In this document: piece by piece, positions 25,848 through 33,764 of the stretch
How positions within the stretch are numbered: position 1 is the first letter of the stretch
Layout: the number at the start of each line of letters is the position of its first letter
Origin: Nocardia colli
GTDB taxonomy: Bacteria; Actinomycetota; Actinomycetes; Mycobacteriales; Mycobacteriaceae
Direction: 5' to 3'
DNA length: 64,000 bases
NCBI RefSeq assembly: GCF_008704205.1
Contig: NZ_VXLC01000001.1
Coordinates: 744,001 to 808,000 of the forward strand
Notes under the pieces: model-generated
Told to the model about the DNA's origin: nothing
Seen by the model: only the letters and a program-made list of their open reading frames with translations
Database searches by the model: none
Program-made: the position numbers and the translations under genes

Positions 25848-27239
25848 CTAGACCGGGATCAACTCACCCGGCGCGAACCGCGGCACCGCGGGCGGCACGG
25901 GCCGAAACCCACGCGGCATGGCCCGCAGGAACAGGAAGAACAGCGCGACCAACAGCACCGCCCGCCCCCACACGCCGAACTGGACGAGCTTCTCCATCTG
26001 CTCCGCCGGGCGGCCGGTGCCCAGCGCGTAGAAGTACCGGAACACGCCGATCCCGAGGGCCGCGTCGGCGACGAAGTACGCCACGATCGCCGCCCACGGC
26101 ACGTTCAGCAGCACCAGGAACGGCACCAGCCACAACGTGTACTGCGGCGAATGCACCTTGTGGAACAACAGGAATCCACACAGCATCGCGGCGCTCACCC
26201 CGACCCAGGGGAACACGCCCGAGGCGAGATACCGCTTCCAGCCGAGCCACATGGCCAGCGCGAACGCCGCCAGGATCAGCGTCGGCGAGGCGATCGACAC
26301 CACCTGCTGGAACAGCGCTTCGCTCTGCGTGTCGGTCCCGAACAGCTGCCGAAGTCCCCAGTACCAAATGGAATTCGTGGTGATGTCGGCCTGCCGCAAC
26401 TGCTGGAAGGTGATCGACGCGCGCCAGCCCTCGTAGCCGGCCAGCGCGAACGGCAGGTTCACCGCGACCACGGTGGCGATGGCCGCGCCTGCCGTCATGA
26501 GCGCGCCACGAACGTCCAGACCCGGTTCGTCCCGATCGCGTTCGACGCCGCCGGTGAGCACGTACGCCAGCAGCGGCAGCACGAAAATCCCCGGATAAAG
26601 CTTGAGGCAGAAGCCGAGGCCGAGCAGGATAGCGGCCAGAATTCCCCTCGTACGCAACGAATATCGGGTCAGCGTGGCGACCACATACACCGCGGCCACC
26701 GCCGTGCACACCACCGGAAGTTCCCAGTTGTGGAAGGCATAGAGCACCAGCGGCGGACCCACCGCCCACAGCAACGCCGCGCGTCCCGCGAGCCGGGCCA
26801 GCATCCAGGCGGTCAGCAACGCGAACGGCGCGAGCAGCAGCGCGGAGTGCCGCAAGAAGTCGGCGTCGTTGTGCGCGCCGAGCGCACCGAGCCACATCAA
26901 AGTGCCACTGAGCACCGGGTATTCGACCGCGCCGCCGACCAGTGCGCCGTCCTCGGTGATGCCGCCCCGCACATACGGAAAGACGTGCTCGTTGATGTCG
27001 CGGCCGAGCCAGAGGAACTGGATGTCGGAATAACAGACATCCGAATCCTTGCTGGTGTCGAATACCGTGCTGCGCCCGTCCGCGGTGAACGGCCCACCCG
27101 CACAGCGGGCTTTGTTCGCATACCCGAGCGCGAGCGTGAGCCCGCACAGCACCAGCACCACCGCCGCCAGCGCCGCGCGACGAGGCACGCGGCGCGCGAT
27201 CAGGTCGCTGACGGCGAGTCCGGATGGCATGTGGACCAC
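25848..27239 (-). CDS. GT87/DUF2029 integral membrane glycosyltransferase-like protein
   Basis: A 463-residue polytopic membrane protein with about ten helices. The first periplasmic-facing loop contains SDVCYSDIQFLWLGRDINEHVFPY, and a later loop has VEYPVLSGTL. The HKVHSPQYTLWLVPFLVLL segment near residue 350 is characteristic of GT87 polyprenyl-phosphate-mannose-type transferases. Its position upstream of and divergent from rpsF-ssb-rpsR-rplI-dnaB matches the mycobacterial Rv0051 locus. It probably transfers a sugar from a lipid carrier on the outer face of the membrane. The donor and acceptor are not readable from the sequence. Confidence 0.85.
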   Translation of the reverse strand: MVHMPSGLAVSDLIARRVPRRAALAAVVLVLCGLTLALGYANKARCAGGPFTADGRSTVFDTSKDSDVCYSDIQFLWLGRDINEHVFPYVRGGITEDGALVGGAVEYPVLSGTLMWLGALGAHNDADFLRHSALLLAPFALLTAWMLARLAGRAALLWAVGPPLVLYAFHNWELPVVCTAVAAVYVVATLTRYSLRTRGILAAILLGLGFCLKLYPGIFVLPLLAYVLTGGVERDRDEPGLDVRGALMTAGAAIATVVAVNLPFALAGYEGWRASITFQQLRQADITTNSIWYWGLRQLFGTDTQSEALFQQVVSIASPTLILAAFALAMWLGWKRYLASGVFPWVGVSAAMLCGFLLFHKVHSPQYTLWLVPFLVLLNVPWAAIVAYFVADAALGIGVFRYFYALGTGRPAEQMEKLVQFGVWGRAVLLVALFFLFLRAMPRGFRPVPPAVPRFAPGELIPV

Positions 27240-27327
27240 CCTAAGCGGCGAGCTACGCCCACGCCCGCGTTCCCTCGCCGATGGGATCGATTTCAGTGGT
27301 CAGGGGCGGTTCATGTAGCCTTGTCGG

Positions 27328-27384
27328 GTTGCTGACGCAACGACCCTCCTGCCACGGAGAGCCCGTGGCCGTTTCCTAGTCCAC
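27328..27384 (+). promoter_or_regulatory. rpsF leader with competing hairpins (possible S6:S18 element)
   Basis: The leader has a GTTGC-TGAC-GCAAC hairpin (27328-27341), a GCCACGG/CCGTGGC hairpin (27351-27369), and an alternative GTGG/CCAC pairing (27365-27384) that leaves a CCG immediately inside the stem. A CCG presented by a small hairpin is the known recognition feature of S6:S18 autoregulatory leaders. The two stems share bases and cannot form together. This is a hand-read fold. Confidence 0.4.
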
Positions 27385-27400
27385 AGGAGGTGATTGGTCC

Positions 27401-27688
27401 GTGCGTCATTACGAAGTGATGGTTATCCTCGATCCCAGTCTGGACGAGCGCACCGTAGCCCCGTCTCTCGAGACGATGCTCACCGTGGTTCGTACCGAAG
27501 GCGGCAAGGTCGACAAGGTCGATATCTGGGGCCGCCGCCGGCTGGCCTACGAGATCGCCAAGCAGGCCGAGGGCATCTACGCGGTGGTCGATCTGACCGC
27601 GGAGCCCGCGACCGTGAGCGAACTCGACCGCCAGCTCGGCCTGAACGAGTCGGTGTTGCGCACCAAGGTTCTGCGCCACGACAAGTAG
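27401..27688 (+). CDS. rpsF: 30S ribosomal protein bS6
   Basis: A 95-residue ribosomal protein S6. It begins [16 protein letters not shown] from a GTG start, with an excellent AGGAGGTGATT ribosome-binding site. The conserved [10 protein letters not shown] and [10 protein letters not shown] motifs are present. The protein pairs with S18 in the 30S platform. It opens the rpsF-ssb-rpsR-rplI operon, with dnaB further downstream, an arrangement conserved across Mycobacteriales. Confidence 0.98.
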   Translation: MRHYEVMVILDPSLDERTVAPSLETMLTVVRTEGGKVDKVDIWGRRRLAYEIAKQAEGIYAVVDLTAEPATVSELDRQLGLNESVLRTKVLRHDK

Positions 27689-27776
27689 TCCAGCAACCCT
27701 CGATTGCGTCGGTGCCTGACTCTAGGCTCTAGCGCAACAGCGAGATGCGGACTGCACCCCGAGCAGGAGGAACCAC

Positions 27777-28328
27777 ATGGCAGGCGACACGGTCATCACC
27801 GTCATCGGAAACTTGACGGCCGACCCCGAGCTTCGATTCACGCCCGCGGGAGCGGCGGTGGCTAATTTCACCGTCGCATCGACACCCCGGATGTTCGACC
27901 GTAATTCGAACGAATGGAAAGACGGCGAAGCGCTGTTCCTGCGCTGCAATATCTGGCGCGAGGCTGCGGAAAATGTCGCCGAAAGCCTGACCCGGGGTTC
28001 CCGAGTCATCGTGAGCGGGCGGCTGAAGCAGCGCTCCTACGAAACCGCTCAGGGTGAGAAGCGCACCGTCGTCGAACTCGAGGTCGACGAAGTCGGCCCC
28101 TCGTTGAAGTACGCCACCGCGAAGGTCAACAAGACCAGTCGCGGCGGCGGTGGCGGCGGTGGCGGCTTCGGATCCGGCGGCAGCGGTGGCTCCGGCGGCG
28201 GCAACGCCCCGGCCGGCTCCGGTGGTGGCGGTCGTTCCGGCGGTGCCGAGGACGATCCTTGGGGCAGTGCGCCCGCGGCCGGCTCCTTCGGGGGCGGCGG
28301 CCGCGTAGATGACGAACCGCCGTTCTGA
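27777..28328 (+). CDS. ssb: Single-stranded DNA-binding protein
   Basis: A 183-residue SSB. The OB-fold spans residues 1-115 ([22 protein letters not shown], then [19 protein letters not shown] and [14 protein letters not shown]). A long glycine-rich disordered linker follows (residues 120-165). The C-terminus is the canonical acidic tip DDEPPF, which recruits replication and repair proteins. It binds single-stranded DNA as a tetramer. It lies between rpsF and rpsR and is preceded by GCAGGAGG. Confidence 0.98.
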   Translation: MAGDTVITVIGNLTADPELRFTPAGAAVANFTVASTPRMFDRNSNEWKDGEALFLRCNIWREAAENVAESLTRGSRVIVSGRLKQRSYETAQGEKRTVVELEVDEVGPSLKYATAKVNKTSRGGGGGGGGFGSGGSGGSGGGNAPAGSGGGGRSGGAEDDPWGSAPAAGSFGGGGRVDDEPPF

Positions 28329-28387
28329 TAACGGCAACTCATAGGTCTGCCTTGCGTGGACCATCACTGATTACGGAGTAAAAGACC

Positions 28388-28639
28388 ATGCCTAAAGCGC
28401 CAGCGCGCGAAAAGGTGCTCAAGAAGAAGGCCTGCGCATTCTGCAAGGAAGCCAAGTCCGGAATCGTCAACATCGATTACAAGGACACGGCACTGCTGCG
28501 TAAGTACGTCAGCGATCGCGGCAAGATCCGCGCCCGCCGCGTCACCGGCAACTGCGTGCAGCACCAGCGTGACATCGCGGTTGCCGTCAAGAACTCGCGT
28601 GAGGTGGCCCTGCTTCCTTACGTGTCGACGGCTCGCTGA
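28388..28639 (+). CDS. rpsR: 30S ribosomal protein bS18, zinc-binding (C+) form
   Basis: An 83-residue S18. It carries Cys16 and Cys19 (CAFC) plus Cys56 and His59 (CVQH), a complete zinc-binding set. That makes it the C+ form; many actinobacteria also carry a cysteine-free S18 elsewhere for zinc starvation. It partners S6 in the 30S subunit and lies between ssb and rplI in the conserved operon. Confidence 0.97.
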   Translation: MPKAPAREKVLKKKACAFCKEAKSGIVNIDYKDTALLRKYVSDRGKIRARRVTGNCVQHQRDIAVAVKNSREVALLPYVSTAR

Positions 28640-28656
28640 GTAAGGGAGACACGCAA

Positions 28657-29109
28657 ATGAAGTTGATTCTGACTGCTGACGTGGACAACCTCGGTGCGCC
28701 CGGCGACACCGTCGAGGTCAAGGACGGCTACGGCCGTAATTTCCTGCTGCCGCGCGGACTGGCGATCGTGGCCAGCCGTGGCGCCGAGAAGCAGGTCGCG
28801 GGCATCCGCCGGGCGCAGGACGCCCGCAAGGTGCGCGATCTGGATCACGCCAACGAACTGAAGCAGGCCATCGAGAACCTCGATGCGGTCTCGCTCTCGG
28901 TGAAGACGGCGGGCACCGGCAAGCTGTTCGGCTCGGTGACCCAGGCGGACGTCGCCTCGGCCATCAAGACCGCCGGCGGGCCCGTGGTCGACAAGCGCAG
29001 CATCGAGCTGCCGAAGTCGCACATCAAGTCGACCGGCAAGCACGGCGTCGTGGTGCACCTGCACCCGGACGTGGTGGCCAAGTTCGACCTGACGGTCGCT
29101 GCCAGCTGA
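28657..29109 (+). CDS. rplI: 50S ribosomal protein bL9
   Basis: A 150-residue L9. The N-terminal RNA-binding domain reads [22 protein letters not shown] and [14 protein letters not shown] long connecting helix follows, then a C-terminal domain ending [12 protein letters not shown]. It begins 17 bases after rpsR. A strong hairpin follows the stop, so it is probably the last gene of the ribosomal operon, with dnaB on its own promoter. Confidence 0.97.
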   Translation: MKLILTADVDNLGAPGDTVEVKDGYGRNFLLPRGLAIVASRGAEKQVAGIRRAQDARKVRDLDHANELKQAIENLDAVSLSVKTAGTGKLFGSVTQADVASAIKTAGGPVVDKRSIELPKSHIKSTGKHGVVVHLHPDVVAKFDLTVAAS

Positions 29110-29123
29110 TATAGCACCACTTC

Positions 29124-29160
29124 GAAGGCCACTCCCGTGTTCGGCACGGGGGTGGTCTTC
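29124..29160 (+). terminator. rplI terminator hairpin
   Basis: A 16-bp stem with two non-Watson-Crick positions and a TTCGG loop, 14 bases after the rplI stop. It is a strong GC-rich hairpin between the ribosomal operon and the dnaB leader. Confidence 0.8.
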
Positions 29161-29471
29161 GGCTGTGCGCTGCAGCCCACTTCTCTGAATAACTCATAGT
29201 TTGCCCGCTGGGCAGCTCTGCCATTCGGAACATTCTCGGCAAATCCGTGCTGGTCATCGGGGTCCCCGGTGCCGGGCCTGTGGATTACTCGGGAAACCGA
29301 CCGGTGGCAATGTGATTCAGCTCATACCCGTCACCCATGCTGTTAACCCAACACGCCCGGCTGTTCAACTTGGTCGACACGCCGCGACTTTATTCATCCA
29401 CACGTGGATAGCCGCGGAAATCGATATCTATCAGCGGGTTCTGGCTGGATGACCTGGGTTTTCCCCAAGTT

Positions 29472-29480
29472 GTCCACAGG
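29472..29480 (+). promoter_or_regulatory. DnaA box, TTGTCCACA
   Basis: Exact match to the actinobacterial DnaA-box consensus TTGTCCACA. It is embedded in a CCAA-box-TCCACAG context that repeats 43 bases downstream. Confidence 0.55.
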
Positions 29481-29514
29481 GGGTGCACACCGTTAGGTGA
29501 ACAGTCCCCAACTT

Positions 29515-29523
29515 ATCCACAGC
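29515..29523 (+). promoter_or_regulatory. DnaA box, TTATCCACA
   Basis: Exact match to the classical bacterial DnaA-box TTATCCACA, in the same orientation as the box 43 bases upstream and with similar flanks (CCAA before, CAG after, TGCACA downstream). Confidence 0.55.
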
Positions 29524-29766
29524 TGTGTGCACAGTACGGTTTGTTGACCGCCCTCGGGTCGCCTAGGTTCGTCCCTACGTCGTGGTAGGCGCGGCCCGAA
29601 CGTCCGGAATTCATGGATCTCGCAACGGTAGCTGGAACTCGCAGGTGGCCTCGGCCGGCGTGCGAGCGGCGGACACTGCCGCTGCGCCATACGTGTCGGA
29701 GCCGGAGAGTAGGACCAATCATCAATAGGGTGAGCCCGGTAGGTGGAGAGAGGACGGTCGAGTCTC

Positions 29767-32388
29767 ATGGCAGTCGTCGATGACCGCGGGCATGCGAACT
29801 TCCCGCCCGAGCCGCCCGGTGAAGACTTCGGGCGTCAGCCACCGCACGACATGGCGGCCGAGCAGTCCGTGCTCGGCGGCATGCTGCTGAGCAAGGACGC
29901 GATCGCCGACGTCATCGAGGTGATGCGCCCCGGCGACTTCTACCGCCCCGCCCACCAGCTCATCTACGACACCATCCTCGACCTCTACGGTCGCGGCGAA
30001 CCCGCCGACCCGGTGACCGTCTCGGCCGGCCTGGACCGCCGCGGCGAACTCAAGCGCATCGGCGGACCCCCCTACCTGGTCACCCTCACCCAGACCGTCC
30101 CCACCGCGGCCAACGCCAGCTTCTACGCCGAGATCGTCGCCGAGAAGGCCATCCTGCGCCGCCTCGTCGAGGCAGGCACCCGGATCGTCCAGTACGGCTA
30201 CGCCGGCGCCGACGGCCAGGACGTCGCCGAGGTCGTCGACCGCGCCCAGGCCGAGATCTACGAGGTCACCGACAAACGCACCACCGAAGACTTCCTCCCG
30301 CTCGAGGAACTCCTCCAGCCCACGATGGACGAAATCGACTCCATCGCCAGCCGCGGCGGCATCTCCCTCGGCGTCCCCACCGGCTTCACCGAACTCGACG
30401 AACTCACCAACGGCCTCCACCCCGGCCAGATGATCATCGTCGCGGCCCGCCCCGGCGTCGGTAAAGCCCTGGCCCTCGACACCCCGCTGCCGACCCCTAG
30501 CGGCTGGACCACCATGGGCGAGGTACGTGTCGGCGACGAACTCCTCGATGCCAACGGCCACCCCACCCGCGTCGTAGCCGCCACCGACATCCTCACCGAC
30601 CGCCCGTGCTACGAGGTCGAATTCTCCGACGGCACAGTGCTCGTCGCGGACGAGGAACACCAGTGGCTCACCGATACCCGGGCCTCCCGGCGGTCCGCGC
30701 GGCAGGCGGCGACCGGTTACCGCCAGCGCATCTTCGCCGCAGTCCGCACCACCGGCGACATCGCGAGCACGCTGCGCTGCACCACCGCCGATCGCAGGCT
30801 CAACCACTCCGTCGCCAACGCGCAGCCGCTACAGTTGCCGGCCCGCGACCTGCTGGTGCCGCCGTACACCCTCGGTGCCTGGCTCGGGGACGGTACGTCC
30901 GCGGCCGCGCAGCTCACCTCGGCGGACCCGGAGATCGTCGCCCGCATCGAAGCCGAAGGGCTGGTGGCCGTCCCGTCGCGGTCCGCGCACCTGCGATATC
31001 AGCTGCAACTGCCTGCCGACGAACCGATCTCGGCGCGCGAATGCGTGGTGTGCGGTGTGGAGTTCGTTCCGTTCACCAGCGAGGTTCGTACCTGCGGCCG
31101 CTCGTGTGGCGGCAAGGCACGGTTCTACTCCGCGCCGGTCGCCGCACCCACTTGCACGCACTGCGGTGGCCCGTCTATCGGGCTGCGACTGTGCCAGTCC
31201 TGCCGAAACACGGTGGGAAGTGTGCAGGCTCGACTGCGGACGATCGGTGTGCTCGGCGACAAGCACATTCCGACGCAGTATCTGCGATCCAGTGAGGCAC
31301 AGCGACGTGCGCTGCTCGCGGGTCTGCTGGATACGGATGGCACTTTGACGCATGGCGGTTCGGTCCAGTTCGCGGTCACCAACGAGCGGTTGTTCCGGGA
31401 CGTTCAAGAGCTGGTGGTCAGCCTCGGATACCGCTGCCATGTCTCGACCAAGCGGGTTCGTGGCCGGTCCGAGAGTTCTTCGACCGCCTTCACCATGACC
31501 TTCGCCACCGACGACGAAGTATTCGGTCTGTACCGGAAGGCGTTGCTGCACAAAGAACGCCGAGCCGGCCACAGCACCGCACGATCCGGTTCCCGGTACA
31601 TCGTGGACGTCCGGCGCATCGACAGCGTGCCCGTCCGCTGTGTGGAAGTCGACAACGCCGACCATCTCTACCTGGCCGGGCGATCGATGGTGCCGACGCA
31701 CAACTCCACGCTCGGCATGGATTTCATGCGCAGTTGCTCGATCAAGCATGGGTTGCCCAGCGTTATTTTCTCGCTGGAGATGAGTCGTACGGAAATTGTC
31801 ATGCGTCTGTTGTCGGCCGAGGCGAAGATCAAGCTCGGGGATATGCGGTCGGGGCGGATGAGTGATGACGACTGGACCAAGCTGGCGCGGCGGATGAGTG
31901 AGATCAGTGAGGCGCCGCTGTTCGTCGACGACTCACCGAACTTGACCATGATGGAGATTCGGGCGAAGGCGCGGCGGCTCAAACAGCGTCATGATCTGAA
32001 ACTTGTTGTGGTGGACTACCTTCAGCTGATGTCCTCGGGTAAGAAGGTCGAATCCCGGCAGCAGGAAGTCTCGGACTTCTCCCGAAGCCTGAAGCTGCTC
32101 GCCAAGGAACTCGAGGTTCCGGTGATCGCGATCAGTCAGCTGAACCGTGGTCCCGAACAGCGAACCGACAAGCGCCCCATGGTGTCCGACCTTCGTGAAT
32201 CCGGATCGCTCGAGCAGGACGCCGACATGGTCATCCTGCTGCACCGCCCGGACGCCATCGAACGCGACGACCCGCGCGGCGGCGAAGCCGACCTGATTGT
32301 CGGTAAACACCGTAACGGCCCCACCGCCACCATCACCGTCGCCCACCAGCTGCACCTCAGCCGGTTCGTGGACATGGCCCGCGGCTAG
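29767..32388 (+). CDS. dnaB: Replicative DNA helicase DnaB containing an intein
   Basis: An 873-residue precursor from the ATG at 29767; a GTG at 29743 is an alternative start. Residues 1-233 are the DnaB N-terminal domain, linker and start of the RecA-like domain. An intein (residues 234-646) splits the Walker A loop exactly between GVGK and ST. The C-extein has KLVVVDYLQLM (Walker B), AISQLNRGPEQR and the VGKHRNGPT C-terminal block. The spliced helicase would be about 460 residues, the normal length. It is the hexameric fork helicase and is essential, so splicing must work for growth. An independent promoter is likely in the 600-bp upstream region. Confidence 0.97.
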   Translation: MAVVDDRGHANFPPEPPGEDFGRQPPHDMAAEQSVLGGMLLSKDAIADVIEVMRPGDFYRPAHQLIYDTILDLYGRGEPADPVTVSAGLDRRGELKRIGGPPYLVTLTQTVPTAANASFYAEIVAEKAILRRLVEAGTRIVQYGYAGADGQDVAEVVDRAQAEIYEVTDKRTTEDFLPLEELLQPTMDEIDSIASRGGISLGVPTGFTELDELTNGLHPGQMIIVAARPGVGKALALDTPLPTPSGWTTMGEVRVGDELLDANGHPTRVVAATDILTDRPCYEVEFSDGTVLVADEEHQWLTDTRASRRSARQAATGYRQRIFAAVRTTGDIASTLRCTTADRRLNHSVANAQPLQLPARDLLVPPYTLGAWLGDGTSAAAQLTSADPEIVARIEAEGLVAVPSRSAHLRYQLQLPADEPISARECVVCGVEFVPFTSEVRTCGRSCGGKARFYSAPVAAPTCTHCGGPSIGLRLCQSCRNTVGSVQARLRTIGVLGDKHIPTQYLRSSEAQRRALLAGLLDTDGTLTHGGSVQFAVTNERLFRDVQELVVSLGYRCHVSTKRVRGRSESSSTAFTMTFATDDEVFGLYRKALLHKERRAGHSTARSGSRYIVDVRRIDSVPVRCVEVDNADHLYLAGRSMVPTHNSTLGMDFMRSCSIKHGLPSVIFSLEMSRTEIVMRLLSAEAKIKLGDMRSGRMSDDDWTKLARRMSEISEAPLFVDDSPNLTMMEIRAKARRLKQRHDLKLVVVDYLQLMSSGKKVESRQQEVSDFSRSLKLLAKELEVPVIAISQLNRGPEQRTDKRPMVSDLRESGSLEQDADMVILLHRPDAIERDDPRGGEADLIVGKHRNGPTATITVAHQLHLSRFVDMARG
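30466..31704 (+). mobile_element. DnaB intein, class 3 features, LAGLIDADG endonuclease
   Basis: A 413-residue intein begins ALALDTPLPTPSGW, so its first residue is Ala and not Cys or Ser. It ends VPTHN before extein Ser. The class 3 WCT set is visible: Trp67 (EEHQW, block B position 12), Cys392 (block F position 4) and Thr411 (block G, before His-Asn). Two LAGLIDADG-type motifs (LGAWLGDGTS and LLAGLLDTDGTLT) mark a homing endonuclease. Between them lie two CxxC-rich units (CVVC...CGRSC and CTHC...CQSC) that look like inserted zinc fingers. The insertion site in the ATP-binding loop is a classic intein site. Confidence 0.92.
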
Positions 32389-32411
32389 ATCTCAGTGTAG
32401 GGTTTCAGCTC

Positions 32412-32455
32412 GCGTTGCACTTGTCTCAGCGAGGATTGCACTGCGTTGCACTTGT
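32412..32455 (+). repeat. 13-bp direct repeat downstream of dnaB
   Basis: GCGTTGCACTTGT occurs at 32412-32424 and 32443-32455, 31 bases apart, with a further TTGCAC between them. It lies in the 263-base gap between the convergent dnaB and arsC' genes, at the left border of the arsenic island. Nothing else was recognised in that gap. Confidence 0.5.
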
Positions 32456-32651
32456 GCAGAGTTCGCGAGACGCAGCAGGTCAGAGCACTTGCGACGGCGG
32501 AACCTTGGCCACCAGGCAGGGCAACGAAGCGGGACGCAAGGACGACTGGACGGTGAAGTCGTTGTGAGACAACGGGAATGCCGCAGGTCAAACGCTCGGC
32601 GAGTGCAGTCCGCGGTGAGACCGTACACTCCTTTCGATATCGGACGGAAGG

Positions 32652-33314
32652 TCAGGTGGTGGGGATGTCGAGTTCGGCGAGCAGGTGCCGGACGCGGGTT
32701 TCGATTTCTTCTCGGATCGGGCGGATCGCGGCGACGTCCTGGCCGGCGGGGTCGTCCAAGGCCCACTTTTCGTAGCGGCGGCCTGGGTAGAGCGGGCAGG
32801 CGTCACCGCAGCCCATGGTGATGATGACGTCGGCGGCTTGCAGAATCTCTTCGGTCCAGGGTTTGGGGAACTCGCAGGTGATGTCGATGCCGACTTCGCG
32901 CATGGCTTCGACTGCGGCGGGGTTGATTTCGTCGCCGGGCTCCGAACCGCCGGACCAGGCGACGGCTTTGTCCGCGGCGAGGTGGGTGAAGAACCCGAGC
33001 GCCATCTGCGAGCGACCCGCGTTGTGGGTACACAGGAACAGCACGGTCGGCTTGCCGGTGTGGGCTTTGCCTTCGACCTTGGCCAGGGCGTTGAGGCGTT
33101 GGCGGGCGAAGCGTTCGGCCAGCAGCGGTAGGAAGTTGACCACCGTTGCCCGGCCAGCGAATTGGTCGTAGGAGGAGTGCAGGAATCGTTCGATGGTTTC
33201 GATTCCGAATGTGCCGTCGAACTCGCGTTGCAGGCGGGTGGCCGCGGTCTTGAGCGCGAGTTGCTGGTCGATGGTGAGTACTTCGATGGCGTGGGCGAGG
33301 GGGCTGTCACTCAT
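32652..33314 (-). CDS. arsC: Arsenate reductase, LMW-phosphatase type with N-terminal helical domain
   Basis: A 220-residue protein. Residues 1-80 form a three-helix domain (VLTIDQQLALKTAATRLQREF, then SYDQFAGRATVVNFLPLLAERFAR) seen in actinobacterial ArsC' proteins. Residues 90-215 are an LMW-phosphatase-fold reductase with the phosphate loop FLCTHNAGRSQMA (Cys95-x5-Arg101) and DDPAGQD. It reduces arsenate to arsenite in the cytoplasm, probably with mycothiol/mycoredoxin or thioredoxin. It is the last gene of the arsR-acr3-arsC-arsC' operon, 33 bases after the shorter arsC. Confidence 0.93.
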   Translation of the reverse strand: MSDSPLAHAIEVLTIDQQLALKTAATRLQREFDGTFGIETIERFLHSSYDQFAGRATVVNFLPLLAERFARQRLNALAKVEGKAHTGKPTVLFLCTHNAGRSQMALGFFTHLAADKAVAWSGGSEPGDEINPAAVEAMREVGIDITCEFPKPWTEEILQAADVIITMGCGDACPLYPGRRYEKWALDDPAGQDVAAIRPIREEIETRVRHLLAELDIPTT

Positions 33315-33347
33315 AAGGGTGTTCCGTTGTTCGCAGGGCGGTAGGGA

Positions 33348-33764
33348 TTAAGCGGGTGAGGTGAGTTCGGTGAGCAACTGCTCGACGCGGCCAGCGATGT
33401 CGTCGCGGACCAGGCGCATCCGTTCGATGCCGTCGATACCGCGTTCGGAGGGTTCGTCGGTGTCCCAGTTGATGATTCGCACACCGTCGACAGGTTCGAC
33501 GTGTGCTTCGCGGCCGAGGGTGACAACCAGGTCGACCGTGCGCAGCAGTGCGGGATCGATGGGCTTGGGTGACTCGTCGCCGATGTCGATGCCGAGTTCC
33601 AGCAGCGATTGCACCGACAGATCGTTGAGCGTTCCGGATGGGTTCGTGCCTGCGGAGTTGACTTCGACGCGCCCGTGCGCGGCGTGGCGCATCAGCCCGG
33701 CGGCCATCTGGGATTTGCCACCGTTCTTGACGCAGACGAACAGCACGGCTGGAGTGGCGCTCAC
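33348..33764 (-). CDS. arsC: Arsenate-mycothiol transferase ArsC
   Basis: A 138-residue protein from a GTG at 33764 that overlaps the acr3 stop (GTGA). The active-site loop is FVCVKNGGKSQMAAG, with Cys11 and Lys17 in place of the usual Arg. That substitution matches the corynebacterial arsenate-mycothiol transferases as I recall them. SAGTNPSGTLN and ESPKPID follow. It would form an arseno-mycothiol adduct for mycoredoxin to reduce. The operon also carries a second arsenate reductase of a different subtype, giving two routes to arsenite for the Acr3 pump. Confidence 0.9.
   Translation of the reverse strand: MSATPAVLFVCVKNGGKSQMAAGLMRHAAHGRVEVNSAGTNPSGTLNDLSVQSLLELGIDIGDESPKPIDPALLRTVDLVVTLGREAHVEPVDGVRIINWDTDEPSERGIDGIERMRLVRDDIAGRVEQLLTELTSPA

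Larger units (their letters stand above)
29161..29766. other. 600-bp dnaB upstream region with DnaA-box-like repeats
   Basis: No convincing gene. It contains two DnaA-box sequences (29472-29480 and 29515-29523) within a longer imperfect direct repeat. It also holds a dyad ATCCAC-AC-GTGGAT at 29396-29409 and several shorter GTGCAC/TGCACA elements. In mycobacteria a small hypothetical gene often sits here; the only candidate frame (29201-29452) has no family signal. The region probably holds the dnaB promoter and its control sites. Confidence 0.6.

Noticed and set aside
29201..29452. 83-residue open frame in the dnaB upstream region
   Set aside because: It has no recognisable family, weak codon bias and no good ribosome-binding site, and it runs into the DnaA-box region; a small gene is not excluded.
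29461..29545. DnaA boxes read as a chromosomal origin
   Set aside because: Only two boxes and no AT-rich unwinding segment or dnaA/dnaN neighbours are seen. A control site for dnaB is more likely.
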